Assembly: GCA_018902755.1 (NCBI GenBank)
Contig: JAHIQI010000017.1
Coordinates: forward strand, 62,001 to 126,000
Source of the DNA: Pseudomonadota bacterium
GTDB taxonomy: Bacteria; Desulfobacterota; Desulfarculia; Desulfarculales; Desulfarculaceae
Direction of reading: 5' to 3'
Length of the DNA: 64,000 nt
The translations under genes were made by a program, and so were the position numbers. Below, one piece after another: positions 16,581 to 25,726 of the stretch; positions within the stretch are counted from its first letter, which is position 1, and every line of letters begins with the position of its first letter. A model generated the notes under the pieces. It was not told the origin of the DNA. It saw nothing but the letters and a program-made list of their open reading frames with translations, and searched no databases.

Positions 16581-17504
16581 GTGTCTACCCACGACCTGGT
16601 GATAGTAGGCGGGGGGCCGGCGGGACTGACCGCAGGGCTCTATGCCGCCCGGGCGCGCATGGACGTGGTGCTTTTGGAGCGCCTGAGCCCCGGCGGGCAG
16701 GTTCTTACCACCGATATGGTGGAAAACTGGCCCGGCGACGTGGAAGGCGTCAGCGGCTTCGACCTGTCCGACCGCATGCGCGACCATGCCCTGAAGTTCG
16801 GCCTTCAGATCAAAAGCGCCGAGATAACCAACCTGGCCGCCGACGGCAACATCAAGGTGCTCTCCACCCCCGACGGCGAGCTGCGCGCCAAGGCGGTGGT
16901 GCTGGCGGTGGGGGCCCAACCCAAGAAGCTGGGAGTGCCCGGCGAAGAACTGCTCATCGGCAAGGGGGTGTCCTACTGCGGCACCTGCGACGGCCCCTTC
17001 TACCGCGAGCAGACCGTGGTCTGTTTCGGCGGGGGCGACACCGCCGCCGAGGAGTGTGTGTTTCTCACCCGCTTCGCCAAGAAGGTTTACCTGGTGCACC
17101 GGCGCGACGAGCTCCGGGCGGCCGGAGTCCTGGCCGAAAGGGTGATGAACAATCCCAAGATCGAGGTGCTCTGGTCCCAGGTTCCCCTGGAGATCAAGGG
17201 CGTGGACAAGGTGGAAGCGGTGCGGCTGAAGAAGCTCAAGGACGGGGAGGAATACGACCTGCCTTGCGACGGAGCTTTCGTCTTTGTGGGCACTTCGCCC
17301 AACACCGATTTCCTGCGGGGCGTGGTGGACATGGACCGCCAGGGTTTCATTATCTGCGACCGCAACCAACACACCAGCATGAACGGGGTATTCGCCGCCG
17401 GCGATTGCTGCAGCAAACTGCTGCGCCAGATCGTGGTGGCTGCCGGCGAAGGCGCGGTAGCCACTTACGCCGCCCAGCGTTACCTGGAAGAAGTGCATGA
17501 GTAG
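16581..17504 (+). CDS. trxB: Thioredoxin reductase (NADPH)
   Basis: 307 residues from a GTG at 16581, the start that gives the usual length and puts the FAD motif GGGPAGLTAG at residues 10-19. The redox-active pair is in YCGTCDGPF, the NADPH motif is GGGDTAAE, and the C-terminal FAD motif is VFAAGDCC. It transfers electrons from NADPH through FAD to thioredoxin, encoded just upstream. The last codons overlap bamD by 8 bp. Confidence 0.95.
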   Translation: MSTHDLVIVGGGPAGLTAGLYAARARMDVVLLERLSPGGQVLTTDMVENWPGDVEGVSGFDLSDRMRDHALKFGLQIKSAEITNLAADGNIKVLSTPDGELRAKAVVLAVGAQPKKLGVPGEELLIGKGVSYCGTCDGPFYREQTVVCFGGGDTAAEECVFLTRFAKKVYLVHRRDELRAAGVLAERVMNNPKIEVLWSQVPLEIKGVDKVEAVRLKKLKDGEEYDLPCDGAFVFVGTSPNTDFLRGVVDMDRQGFIICDRNQHTSMNGVFAAGDCCSKLLRQIVVAAGEGAVATYAAQRYLEEVHE

Positions 17505-18285
17505 AGTCTATAAACAGGCATTGATTTTCGCCCTGCTGCTGATGTTGGCCGCCTCCGCCGGCTGCGACTGGTTCGGCGGCAGCACGGGCATCCAGGACGA
17601 GGCCTTCGACACCCCGGCTCAGGTTCTGGCCAACGAGGCCGAAACCATGTACCGCGAGGGCAAATACGAGGAGTCCGCCGAGCTGTTCCAGGCGCTCAAG
17701 GACCGTTTCCCCTACAGCCGCTACGCCTTGCTGGCCGACCTCAGGGTGGGCGACGCCTACTTCAAGTCCAAGCGCTACGAAGAGGCCACCTTGGCCTTTG
17801 AGGACTTCATCCGTCTGCATCCCAGGAACGACGCCGTGCCCTATGCCATCTACCAAATGGGCATGGTCTCCTTCGACCAGATGCTGACCCCGGACCGGGA
17901 CCCCAGCAACGCCCGCAAAGCCATGGAGACCTTCCGGCGGCTGATGAAGCAGTACCCCAGCAGCGAGTGGGCCGTGAAAGCCCAGCCCCGCATGCAGGAG
18001 GCCACCCGCCGCCTGGCCGCCCATGACATGGTGGTGGGCAAGTACTACTTCAACACCAAGAAGTACCGGGCCTCCATGAGCCGCTTCAAGCGGGTTCTCA
18101 CCAACTACCCCGACGTGGGGCTGTACAACGAGGCCATGAACTATCTGCGCATGGCCCAGGAACAGTGGTCCAAGCTGCCCAAGCGCGAGCGCGAGGGCGA
18201 GTCCATCGACCGCCGCGACCTAAGCACGCCTCTGCCGGGCGTGGAACAGCCGGACGTGCTCCTGGGCGACGACAACCCGCTCTAG
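17497..18285 (+). CDS. bamD: Outer-membrane assembly lipoprotein BamD
   Basis: 262 residues. Lipobox in LAASAGCDW; TPR-like repeats follow (AETMYREGKYEESAELFQ, LRVGDAYFKSKRYEEATLAF, and KYYFNTKKYRASMSRFKRVL). This is the BamD/YfiO pattern. BamD is the essential lipoprotein partner of the BamA beta-barrel insertase in the outer membrane. Co-transcription with thioredoxin genes is not functionally explained. This BamD is unrelated to the benzoate-pathway bam genes later in the window. Confidence 0.88.
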   Translation: MSRVYKQALIFALLLMLAASAGCDWFGGSTGIQDEAFDTPAQVLANEAETMYREGKYEESAELFQALKDRFPYSRYALLADLRVGDAYFKSKRYEEATLAFEDFIRLHPRNDAVPYAIYQMGMVSFDQMLTPDRDPSNARKAMETFRRLMKQYPSSEWAVKAQPRMQEATRRLAAHDMVVGKYYFNTKKYRASMSRFKRVLTNYPDVGLYNEAMNYLRMAQEQWSKLPKREREGESIDRRDLSTPLPGVEQPDVLLGDDNPL

Positions 18286-18308
18286 AGCCTAGCCACCCGA
18301 CAACGAAA

Positions 18309-18337
18309 GGGACGCCCCCATGGGGCGTCCCTTTTTT
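18309..18337 (+). terminator. Intrinsic terminator after bamD
   Basis: GGGACGCCCC, loop CAT, GGGGCGTCCC, a perfect 10 bp stem followed by six T on the plus strand. Located in the 72 bp gap between convergent bamD and alaS; on the minus strand it has only TTTCGTT, so it may serve alaS weakly. Confidence 0.9.
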
Positions 18338-18357
18338 GTTGATATGAAGCGCCGGGT

Positions 18358-21009
18358 CTAGCCGGCCGCCTGCTCGGCCACCAGCCGGGGCACCTGGGAC
18401 AGGGCTTCTTCCAGGGCCGCCGGGTTTTGCCCGCCCGCCTGGGCCATGTCCGGTCGGCCGCCTCCGCCGCCGCCCACCATGGGGGCCAAAACCTTGACCA
18501 GGTTGCCCGCGTGGAAGCGCCCCGCCAGGTCCTTGGTGACCAGGGCCAGCAGCAGGGCCTTGCCGCCGCTTTCCGCGCCCAGCACCGCCACCCCGCTGCC
18601 CAGGCGGTCGCGCACCGTGTCGGCCAGGTCGCGCAAGGCCTTGGGGTTGCCCACCTCCACCTTGACCGCCAGCACCTTTACGCCGTCCACCTCCACCGCC
18701 TCGGAGAGGAGGTCGCGGCTGGAGGCTCCGGCCAGGCGTCCCTTGAGGGTCTCCACCTCGCGCTCGCTCTCCTTCAGGCTGGTCATGAGCTTCTTGACCC
18801 GCTCGGCCAGCTCCAGGCGGCCCACCTTGAGCGCCGCCGCGGCCCGGCCCACCTCGTCTTCCAGGGCCTGCACCGCCTCCACCGCGGTCCCGCCGGTCAG
18901 CGCCTCCAGGCGGCGCACCCCGGCGGCCACCGAGGACTCGCCGATGATCTTGAAGTAGCCGATTTCGCCGGTGGCGTGGGCGTGGGTGCCGCCGCACAGC
19001 TCCTTGGACACGCCTGGCACCTGCACCAGGCGCACCTTGTCGCCGTAGCGCTCCTCGAACAGGGCCATGGCCCCGCTGGACATGGCCTCTTCCAGGTCCA
19101 TCACCTTGGTGTCCAGGCCGATGTTGGCCCGGATGCCCTGGTTGACCGTCACCTCCACCGCCTTGATCTCTTCGGGGGTCATGGCCTGGAAGTGGCTGAA
19201 GTCGAAGCGCAGGCGCTCCGGGCTGACCATGGAGCCCGCCTGCTTGACGTGCTCGCCCAGATGCTGGCGCAGAGCGGCGTGCAACAGGTGGGTGGCGGTG
19301 TGGTTGGCCGCCGTGGCCGCCCTGGTGGCGGGGTCCACCGTGAGCTCCAGCTCCTGGCCCTGGGCGATGCTGCCCTGGGTCACCTCGATCTGGTGCACGA
19401 TAAGTTCGCCGCCGGGCTTCAGGGTGTCCAAGACCTTGGCCTTGCCCGTGGGTCCGGTGATGGTCCCCACGTCGCCCACCTGGCCGCCCGCCGCGCCGTA
19501 GAAGGGGGTGCGCTCGGTTACCAGCTCGGCCTTCTGGCCCTGGCCCACCTCGCTCACCGCCTCGCCGTCCACCAGGATAAGGGCCGCCTTGTCGCTGCCG
19601 GTGAGGCCCTCGTAGCCGGTGAAGGTGGTGCCGAAGCCCTGGGAGCGCAGCTTGGCCAAGGCCGGGGAGAGCTCGTGCTCGCCGCTGCCGGACCAGGCCG
19701 CCCGGGAGCGGCTGCGCTGCTGGCCCATGGCCTCCTGGAAGCCTTCCTCGTCCACCCCCAGGCCCTCCTCGGCCACTATGGTCATGGTCAGGTCCAGGGG
19801 GAAGCCGAAGGTGTCGTAGAGCTTGAAGGCGGTCTTGCCGTCCAGGGTGTCCAGACCCTTGGCCTTGGTATTGGCCAGGGCCTCGGACAGGAGCTTGAGC
19901 CCGGTGTCCAGGGTCTCGCCGAAGCGCTCCTCCTCGCCGCTGATCACCTTGTCCACAAAGGCCCGGGAGTCGTATAGGCCCGGATAGGCCCCGCGCATCT
20001 CGCTCATCACCACCCCGGCCACCTTGTGCAGGAAGGGGCCGGTGAGGCCCAGCTTGCGCCCGTGGCGGGCGGCGCGGCGAAGGATGCGCCGGAGGACGTA
20101 GCCCCGTCCCTCGTTGGAGGGCAAGACCCCGTCGCCGACCAGCACCGCGCAGGCCCGGGCGTGGTCGGCGATGACCCGAAGGCTCACGTCGCTTTCCTCG
20201 TCGGACCCCCGCGCCACCCCGGCCAGCTCGCTGGTGTAGTCCATGATGGGGGTGAACAGGTCGGAGTCGTAGTTGGAGGTGAAGCCCTGCACCGTGGCCG
20301 CGATGCGCTCCAGGCCCATGCCCGTGTCGATGGAGGGGCGGGGCAGGGGAGTCATCTTGCCGCTGGCGTCGCGCTCGTACTGCATGAACACCAGGTTCCA
20401 CAGCTCCAGGAAGCGGTCGCAGTCGCAGCCCACCGCGCAGTCGTCGCGGCCGCAGCCCATCCCCGGGCCCTGGTCGATGTGTATCTCCGAGCAAGGGCCG
20501 CAGGGGCCGGTGTCCCCCATGGCCCAGAAGTTCTCTTCCTCGCCCAGGCGCACGATGCGCTCGGGGCGCACCCCCACCTCGCTCTCCCACAGCCGGGCCG
20601 CCTCGTCGTCCTCGGTGAACACGCTGACCCAGAGGTCCTCGGGGTCCAGGCCGTAGCCCTGGGTAAGAAGCTCCCAGGCGAACACCACCGCCTTTTCCTT
20701 GAAATAGTCGCCGAAGCTGAAGTTGCCCAGCATCTCGAAAAAGGTGTGGTGGCGCGGGGTGCGGCCCACGTTTTCCAGGTCGTTGTGCTTGCCGCTGACC
20801 CGGAAGCATTTTTGGCAGGTGGTGGCCCGGTTGTAGGGCCGCTTCTCCTGGCCGGTGAAGACGTTCTTGAACTGGACCATGCCCGCGTTGGTGAACAACA
20901 GGCTGGGGTCGTCGGCGGGCACCACGCTGGAGCTTTTCACCAACTGGTGCTGCTGTTTGACGAAGTAGTCCAGAAATTGCTGACGAATCTCGTTGCCGGT
21001 CTTGGCCAT
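18358..21009 (-). CDS. alaS: Alanyl-tRNA synthetase
   Basis: 883 residues, the normal bacterial length. Class II catalytic domain (RQQFLDYFVKQQHQLVKSSS, FTNAGMVQFKNVF), editing domain with zinc-site HTATHLLHAAL and CGGTHAHATGEIG, and C-terminal C-Ala domain with the Gly-rich MVGGGGGGRPDMAQAGG. It charges tRNA-Ala and clears mischarged Ser/Gly. It is the last gene of cinA-thpR-recA-alaS, 30 bp after recA. Confidence 0.97.
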   Translation of the reverse strand: MAKTGNEIRQQFLDYFVKQQHQLVKSSSVVPADDPSLLFTNAGMVQFKNVFTGQEKRPYNRATTCQKCFRVSGKHNDLENVGRTPRHHTFFEMLGNFSFGDYFKEKAVVFAWELLTQGYGLDPEDLWVSVFTEDDEAARLWESEVGVRPERIVRLGEEENFWAMGDTGPCGPCSEIHIDQGPGMGCGRDDCAVGCDCDRFLELWNLVFMQYERDASGKMTPLPRPSIDTGMGLERIAATVQGFTSNYDSDLFTPIMDYTSELAGVARGSDEESDVSLRVIADHARACAVLVGDGVLPSNEGRGYVLRRILRRAARHGRKLGLTGPFLHKVAGVVMSEMRGAYPGLYDSRAFVDKVISGEEERFGETLDTGLKLLSEALANTKAKGLDTLDGKTAFKLYDTFGFPLDLTMTIVAEEGLGVDEEGFQEAMGQQRSRSRAAWSGSGEHELSPALAKLRSQGFGTTFTGYEGLTGSDKAALILVDGEAVSEVGQGQKAELVTERTPFYGAAGGQVGDVGTITGPTGKAKVLDTLKPGGELIVHQIEVTQGSIAQGQELELTVDPATRAATAANHTATHLLHAALRQHLGEHVKQAGSMVSPERLRFDFSHFQAMTPEEIKAVEVTVNQGIRANIGLDTKVMDLEEAMSSGAMALFEERYGDKVRLVQVPGVSKELCGGTHAHATGEIGYFKIIGESSVAAGVRRLEALTGGTAVEAVQALEDEVGRAAAALKVGRLELAERVKKLMTSLKESEREVETLKGRLAGASSRDLLSEAVEVDGVKVLAVKVEVGNPKALRDLADTVRDRLGSGVAVLGAESGGKALLLALVTKDLAGRFHAGNLVKVLAPMVGGGGGGRPDMAQAGGQNPAALEEALSQVPRLVAEQAAG

Positions 21010-21039
21010 GGGCTTATGCGCTCCCTAATCGCCGGGGGG

Positions 21040-22083
<1,044 letters not shown>

Positions 22084-22115
22084 TAAAACCTCCCGTTGCC
22101 CCAGTCTGGGCTAGC

Positions 22116-22691
22116 CTAGACCAGGGTTACGTGGTGCAAAGATTCATAAATCGGCCCTGAGCCGGTCAGGGTGCTTTTCATCAAAACCACCCGGTCCGCC
22201 CTAAACGAGGGACCGGCGGCGGCGGCCAGGGCCGCCAGGGCCCGGCTCAGCGGCGCGGTGGAGGGAGCCCCCGCCCCCCGCCGGGGGCGGCGCACCCGCC
22301 CCAGGGTGAGGTGGGGCTTGAAGGCCCGTTTTTCCGCCTCGAAGCCCAGGGGCTCCAGGGCCGTTTCTACCGCGCGGGCCATTTGGGCCACCAGATCCGT
22401 TTGGCCGCCCAGGCCCAGCCACACCACCTTGGGCGATCGGGCGTTGGGGAAGGCCCCGCAACCCGCGGCGCTCAGTCCGGGGGCGGAGCGTCCGGCCAGG
22501 GCGCCTTCCAAGGCTGTGATTATATCCGCCGTGGCGCTGGGGTCCACCTCGCCCAGGAATTTGAGGGTCAGGTGGAGGTTCATGGGCTCCACCCATTTTA
22601 CATCAGCCCCGCTGGGTTTTAGCTCCTTGATGAGCCCCGCGGCGAACTCTTTCACCTCCGGGGGCATCTCAAGGGCGATGAAGGAACGCAT
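22116..22691 (-). CDS. thpR: RNA 2',3'-cyclic phosphodiesterase (LigT family)
   Basis: 191 residues. Two H-x-T motifs of the 2H superfamily are present: HLTLKFLGE and HLTLGRVRR. The family opens 2',3'-cyclic phosphate ends of RNA. It overlaps the end of cinA by 23 bp. The order cinA-thpR-recA is conserved in several phyla, which supports co-transcription. Confidence 0.92.
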   Translation of the reverse strand: MRSFIALEMPPEVKEFAAGLIKELKPSGADVKWVEPMNLHLTLKFLGEVDPSATADIITALEGALAGRSAPGLSAAGCGAFPNARSPKVVWLGLGGQTDLVAQMARAVETALEPLGFEAEKRAFKPHLTLGRVRRPRRGAGAPSTAPLSRALAALAAAAGPSFRADRVVLMKSTLTGSGPIYESLHHVTLV

Positions 22692-23922
22692 GGTCCTCCA
22701 GATAGCGGCGCAGAAGGTCCAAGGCGGTCCAGGCGCTTTGCATCTTGACCTGCCCCCGGCTGCCCATGAAGCGCCGGTGCACGGTCTTTACCCCGCCCTC
22801 GGCGGCCAGGCCGAAATACACCGTGCCCACCGGCTTGTCCGGAGTGCCGCCGGTGGGCCCGGCGATGCCGGTGACCGCCAGCCCCAGGTCCACCCCGGAC
22901 TCCAGGCGGGCCCCGGCGGCCATCTGGGCGGCGGTTTCGGCGCTCACCGCGCCATATTTTTCCAGGACCCTGGCCTCCACCCCCAACAGGTCCATCTTGG
23001 CCCGGTTGGAGTAGACCACCAGGCCCCGGTCCAAAAAGTCGCTGGCCCCGGCCACCCCGGTGATGAGATGGCCGATGAGCCCGCCGGTGCAGGACTCGGC
23101 CAGGGCCAGGGTAAGCTCCTCGGCGATCATGCGCTGGGCCACGGCGCCGGCCAGGCTCTGCTCTCCCTGGGCCACCACCTTGCCCCCAAGGCGATGGGCC
23201 GCCTCGGCGTAAAGCTCGTTCAAGAGCACCTCGGCCTCGTGGGGCGCGGAGGTGCGGGTGCTAAGAAGCACTTCCTCGGCCGGGAACACCGGGTAGTAGC
23301 CCACCGACACCTCGGGGTACCCGGCGGTCAGGCCGTCCAGGCGCTGGGCGATCTCGCTCTCCCCCAGGCCGAAGACGGTGAACTTCCGGCTCACCGTAAC
23401 CTCCTGGGGAGCGAATAGGCGCATGAGGTCGGGCAGCACCTGGCGCTCCAGCAGGCGGTGATTTTCCGCCGGAATGCCCGGCAGGAAATAGACCGGCTGC
23501 CCGGCCGGGGTGGTGAGCATGAAACCGGCGCAGCTCTTGTCCAGGACCCTGGCCCCCTGGGGAAGCTGGGCCATGCGCTCCACTCCGGGCGGCACCTGGC
23601 GGCCCACCGCCTCGAAGCACTCCCGCAGGTTTTCTATCATGCGGCGGCTCTCGGCGATCTCCAGGCCGAAGTGCCGGGCCGCGGCCTTGGCGGTGATATC
23701 GTCCTCGGTGGAGCCCAGGCCGCCGCTGACCACCACGAAATCCGCCTGGTCCAGGGCCTGGTCCAGGGCTCCGGCGATGGCCTGCATGTCGTCGCCCACC
23801 CAGATGGCCGAGGTGATCAAAAACCCCAAGGGGCTCAGGCGGGACATGGCAAAACGCGAGTTTTGCTCTTCCACCCGGCCGCTGATCAACTCGTCGCCGA
23901 TGCAGACTATGACCCCGCGCAT
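22669..23922 (-). CDS. cinA: CinA: nucleotide-processing competence/damage protein
   Basis: 417 residues from the ATG at 23922 (MRGVIVCIGDELISGR); a start 45 bp earlier is possible but lacks family support. N-terminal MoaB/MogA-like domain (COG1058; SGGLGSTEDDITAKA) and C-terminal CinA amidohydrolase domain (LALAESCTGGLIGHLIT). It converts NMN to NaMN and acts on ADP-ribose in pyridine-nucleotide salvage. First gene of the recA operon, which ties NAD recycling to DNA repair. Confidence 0.94.
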   Translation of the reverse strand: MRGVIVCIGDELISGRVEEQNSRFAMSRLSPLGFLITSAIWVGDDMQAIAGALDQALDQADFVVVSGGLGSTEDDITAKAAARHFGLEIAESRRMIENLRECFEAVGRQVPPGVERMAQLPQGARVLDKSCAGFMLTTPAGQPVYFLPGIPAENHRLLERQVLPDLMRLFAPQEVTVSRKFTVFGLGESEIAQRLDGLTAGYPEVSVGYYPVFPAEEVLLSTRTSAPHEAEVLLNELYAEAAHRLGGKVVAQGEQSLAGAVAQRMIAEELTLALAESCTGGLIGHLITGVAGASDFLDRGLVVYSNRAKMDLLGVEARVLEKYGAVSAETAAQMAAGARLESGVDLGLAVTGIAGPTGGTPDKPVGTVYFGLAAEGGVKTVHRRFMGSRGQVKMQSAWTALDLLRRYLEDHAFLHRP

Positions 23923-23987
23923 ATGCCTCGCGCCCCCCGGACCGGGTCTGGCAACCCGCCCGAACATCGTTGAAAATCCAGTTTTTC

Positions 23988-24016
23988 AAGCTATCAAGGG
24001 TGGTGTTTTTTGTCAA
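23988..24016 (-). promoter_or_regulatory. Sigma-70 promoter of the cinA-thpR-recA-alaS operon
   Basis: Minus-strand TTGACA (24011-24016), 17 bp spacer, TAGCTT (23988-23993), about 65 bp before the cinA ATG. The -35 is perfect. Confidence 0.65.
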
Positions 24017-24087
24017 CTGTTGGCAGGGGTTGACCGCCGCTGTCGCCGGGGTTAATCTGGGGCCGCCCACCCAGCCCAGGAGGATGC

Positions 24088-24282
24088 ATGCGTTGGTGCG
24101 ACCTTAGTTGCCCGGAGGCCGGTTTTCCCAAGGAAGACGCCGTGGACGGTGCCGGAAGCTGCCGCACCTTCGCTGCCTTGTATTGCGCCAAGCTGGGGCG
24201 TCTGGTGGCCAAAAACGCGCCCTGCGCGGCCGAGGCCATGGCGCATGGCGAAAAGGACGGGAAGGGCGGGGACCAGGGCTAG
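24088..24282 (+). CDS. Small cysteine-rich protein, probably conserved
   Basis: 64 residues behind an excellent AGGAGG at 24078-24083. Five Cys: two in RWCDLSCPEA, one in GAGSCRTF, one in LYCAKL and one in NAPCAAE. The spacing and the phrase SCRTFAALYCAKLGRLV look like a small metal-binding or disulfide domain, and I recall similar short ORFs in sulfate reducers, though I cannot verify this. Its stop codon interleaves with that of the convergent DUF1178 gene. No function can be assigned. Confidence 0.65.
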   Translation: MRWCDLSCPEAGFPKEDAVDGAGSCRTFAALYCAKLGRLVAKNAPCAAEAMAHGEKDGKGGDQG

Positions 24283-24707
24283 TCTTCCTCCTCGTCGCCG
24301 TCGGCCGGAGCGGGCTGGGCCGGCCCCATCTTGAAGAACTCCACCCCTTCATCCTTGAGCATTTTTTCCTCGTCGGCGGTGGAAACTCCCCGGATGTTGC
24401 GCGCCTTTTCGGCACCGTAATGAATCTTCAGGGCCTCCTTGGCGAAGCCTGGCCCCACGTCCTCGAAGTTTTCCATGAAATAGCGCTTGAGGGACTGCCC
24501 CAGGAGTTGGGCAGCTTGGGCCTGGTCGGCGGAGTCGCTGCGGGCCTTGGCGATGCCGAAGGACGAGGGAACCCTCCTGACTTGGGGGCTGCCGCACACC
24601 GGACACGACACCAAGCCCTTTTTGATCTGCTGCTGGAGATCCTTGAGGTCTTCGAACCAGCCCTCGAAGGGGTGCTCCTGGTCGCATTGCAGGTCGAACA
24701 CAATCAT
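24279..24707 (-). CDS. DUF1178 family protein
   Basis: 142 residues. Opens MIVFDLQCDQEHPFEGWF, with a zinc-ribbon-like C-x2-C (LVSCPVCGSPQVRRVPS). These are signatures of DUF1178, a widespread family without an assigned function. It follows trmI by 43 bp in the same direction and is probably co-transcribed with it. Confidence 0.88.
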   Translation of the reverse strand: MIVFDLQCDQEHPFEGWFEDLKDLQQQIKKGLVSCPVCGSPQVRRVPSSFGIAKARSDSADQAQAAQLLGQSLKRYFMENFEDVGPGFAKEALKIHYGAEKARNIRGVSTADEEKMLKDEGVEFFKMGPAQPAPADGDEEED

Positions 24708-24750
24708 CGCGTGCCTCTAAGTCCTTTGTATCACAGGCTGGGTGCTGAGG

Positions 24751-25569
24751 CTACTCGGACGGGGGAAGCCAGCGGCGGCGGCCGGTGACGATAAACCCGG
24801 TGTGGCCGCGCATGGTGTGCTTGGGGCGCACCGAGGGGGGCCGGGCGTGCCAGTAGCGCTGCAAGGCCTCAAAGGCGGTGGGCATGCAAAAAAGGCGCTC
24901 CCCGCTCAGGGCGTCCATCTGGCGCATGAGCTGCATGGCCGTGGGCACATAGGCCGTCCAGATGCCGCCGGGCAGGAGGGCCTCGGAGGCCGGGTTGATG
25001 AGGTCCCAGGGCTCGGGGATGTCGCTGAACATGCGGTCGCACTGGTGCTCGCCGAAGCCATCGGCGATGGGGTCGGCCAAAACAGGCTCCCAGCGCTCCA
25101 GATACTCCGGTCCCAGGTACAGGCTGATGTTTTTGCGGGTGCGGTTCAGGTGGTCCAGGCGCAGGTCGAAGCTGGTCAGGTGGCCGTCCGGGCCCAGGGC
25201 GCGCAGCAGGGCCATGGCGAAGGCGCCGTGGCCCACCCCCACCTCGATGATGCTCATGCCCGGAGCCACGTCGCCGTAGAACAACAGCAGGGCCTGGTCC
25301 TTGGGGTAGATGACCTGAGCCTCCCGGGGCATGGTCATCACTATCTGCTCCATGGTGGGGAAAAACACCAGGTAGCGCCGCCGTTGGGGAGTGACCAGCA
25401 GCTCGCCGTCGTGCAGGGCGGCCACGGTGTCGTAGCTGAAGTTCTCGTTCTTGAGGCGCACCACGCGCCCCGGCTCGGGCACCTGGATCAGGTGTTGCCG
25501 GTCCTTTTCGTCCACCAGGACCAGATGCCGCCCCGGCGGGTGGGGGCTGGGTGTGTTTTCGTGCGGCAA
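24751..25569 (-). CDS. trmI: tRNA (adenine-N1)-methyltransferase, TrmI type
   Basis: 272 residues. Small N-terminal beta domain, then a Rossmann methyltransferase with the TrmI pattern: QVIYPKDQALLLFYGDVAPG, SAM motif IIEVGVGHGAFAMALL, and a D-x-P-x-P-W element (SDIPEPW) in the substrate site. The family methylates A58 (and A57 in archaea) of the T-loop of tRNA using S-adenosylmethionine. Confidence 0.87.
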   Translation of the reverse strand: MPHENTPSPHPPGRHLVLVDEKDRQHLIQVPEPGRVVRLKNENFSYDTVAALHDGELLVTPQRRRYLVFFPTMEQIVMTMPREAQVIYPKDQALLLFYGDVAPGMSIIEVGVGHGAFAMALLRALGPDGHLTSFDLRLDHLNRTRKNISLYLGPEYLERWEPVLADPIADGFGEHQCDRMFSDIPEPWDLINPASEALLPGGIWTAYVPTAMQLMRQMDALSGERLFCMPTAFEALQRYWHARPPSVRPKHTMRGHTGFIVTGRRRWLPPSE

Positions 25570-25673
25570 GGGGTCTCCTTCGCGGATAGCGGTCCCGGAC
25601 GTTTCAACTTGAAGGCAACTCGCAGTCTAGGCCGCTTTATAGCCTATGCCCGCGCGCATTAAAAGGCCCATGG

Positions 25674-25705
25674 CAAAAAAACCGGGGGGCCCGAAGGCCC
25701 CCCGG
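25674..25705 (-). terminator. Terminator of glnA with UUCG-type loop
   Basis: On the minus strand CCGGGGGGCC, loop TTCG, GGCCCCCCGG, then seven T: a perfect 10 bp stem with a very stable tetraloop, 21 bp past the glnA stop. Confidence 0.92.
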
Positions 25706-25726
25706 CGGGGATTGCGGTCGCTTGTC

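Noticed and set aside
17497..18285. Linking bamD at 17.5 kb with the benzoate bam genes at 57-60 kb
   Set aside because: The names coincide, but this is the beta-barrel assembly lipoprotein, unrelated to benzoate bamD.
23923..24087. A LexA (SOS) box before cinA-recA
   Set aside because: I could not find an inverted repeat matching any LexA motif I know; only a sigma-70 promoter is supported.
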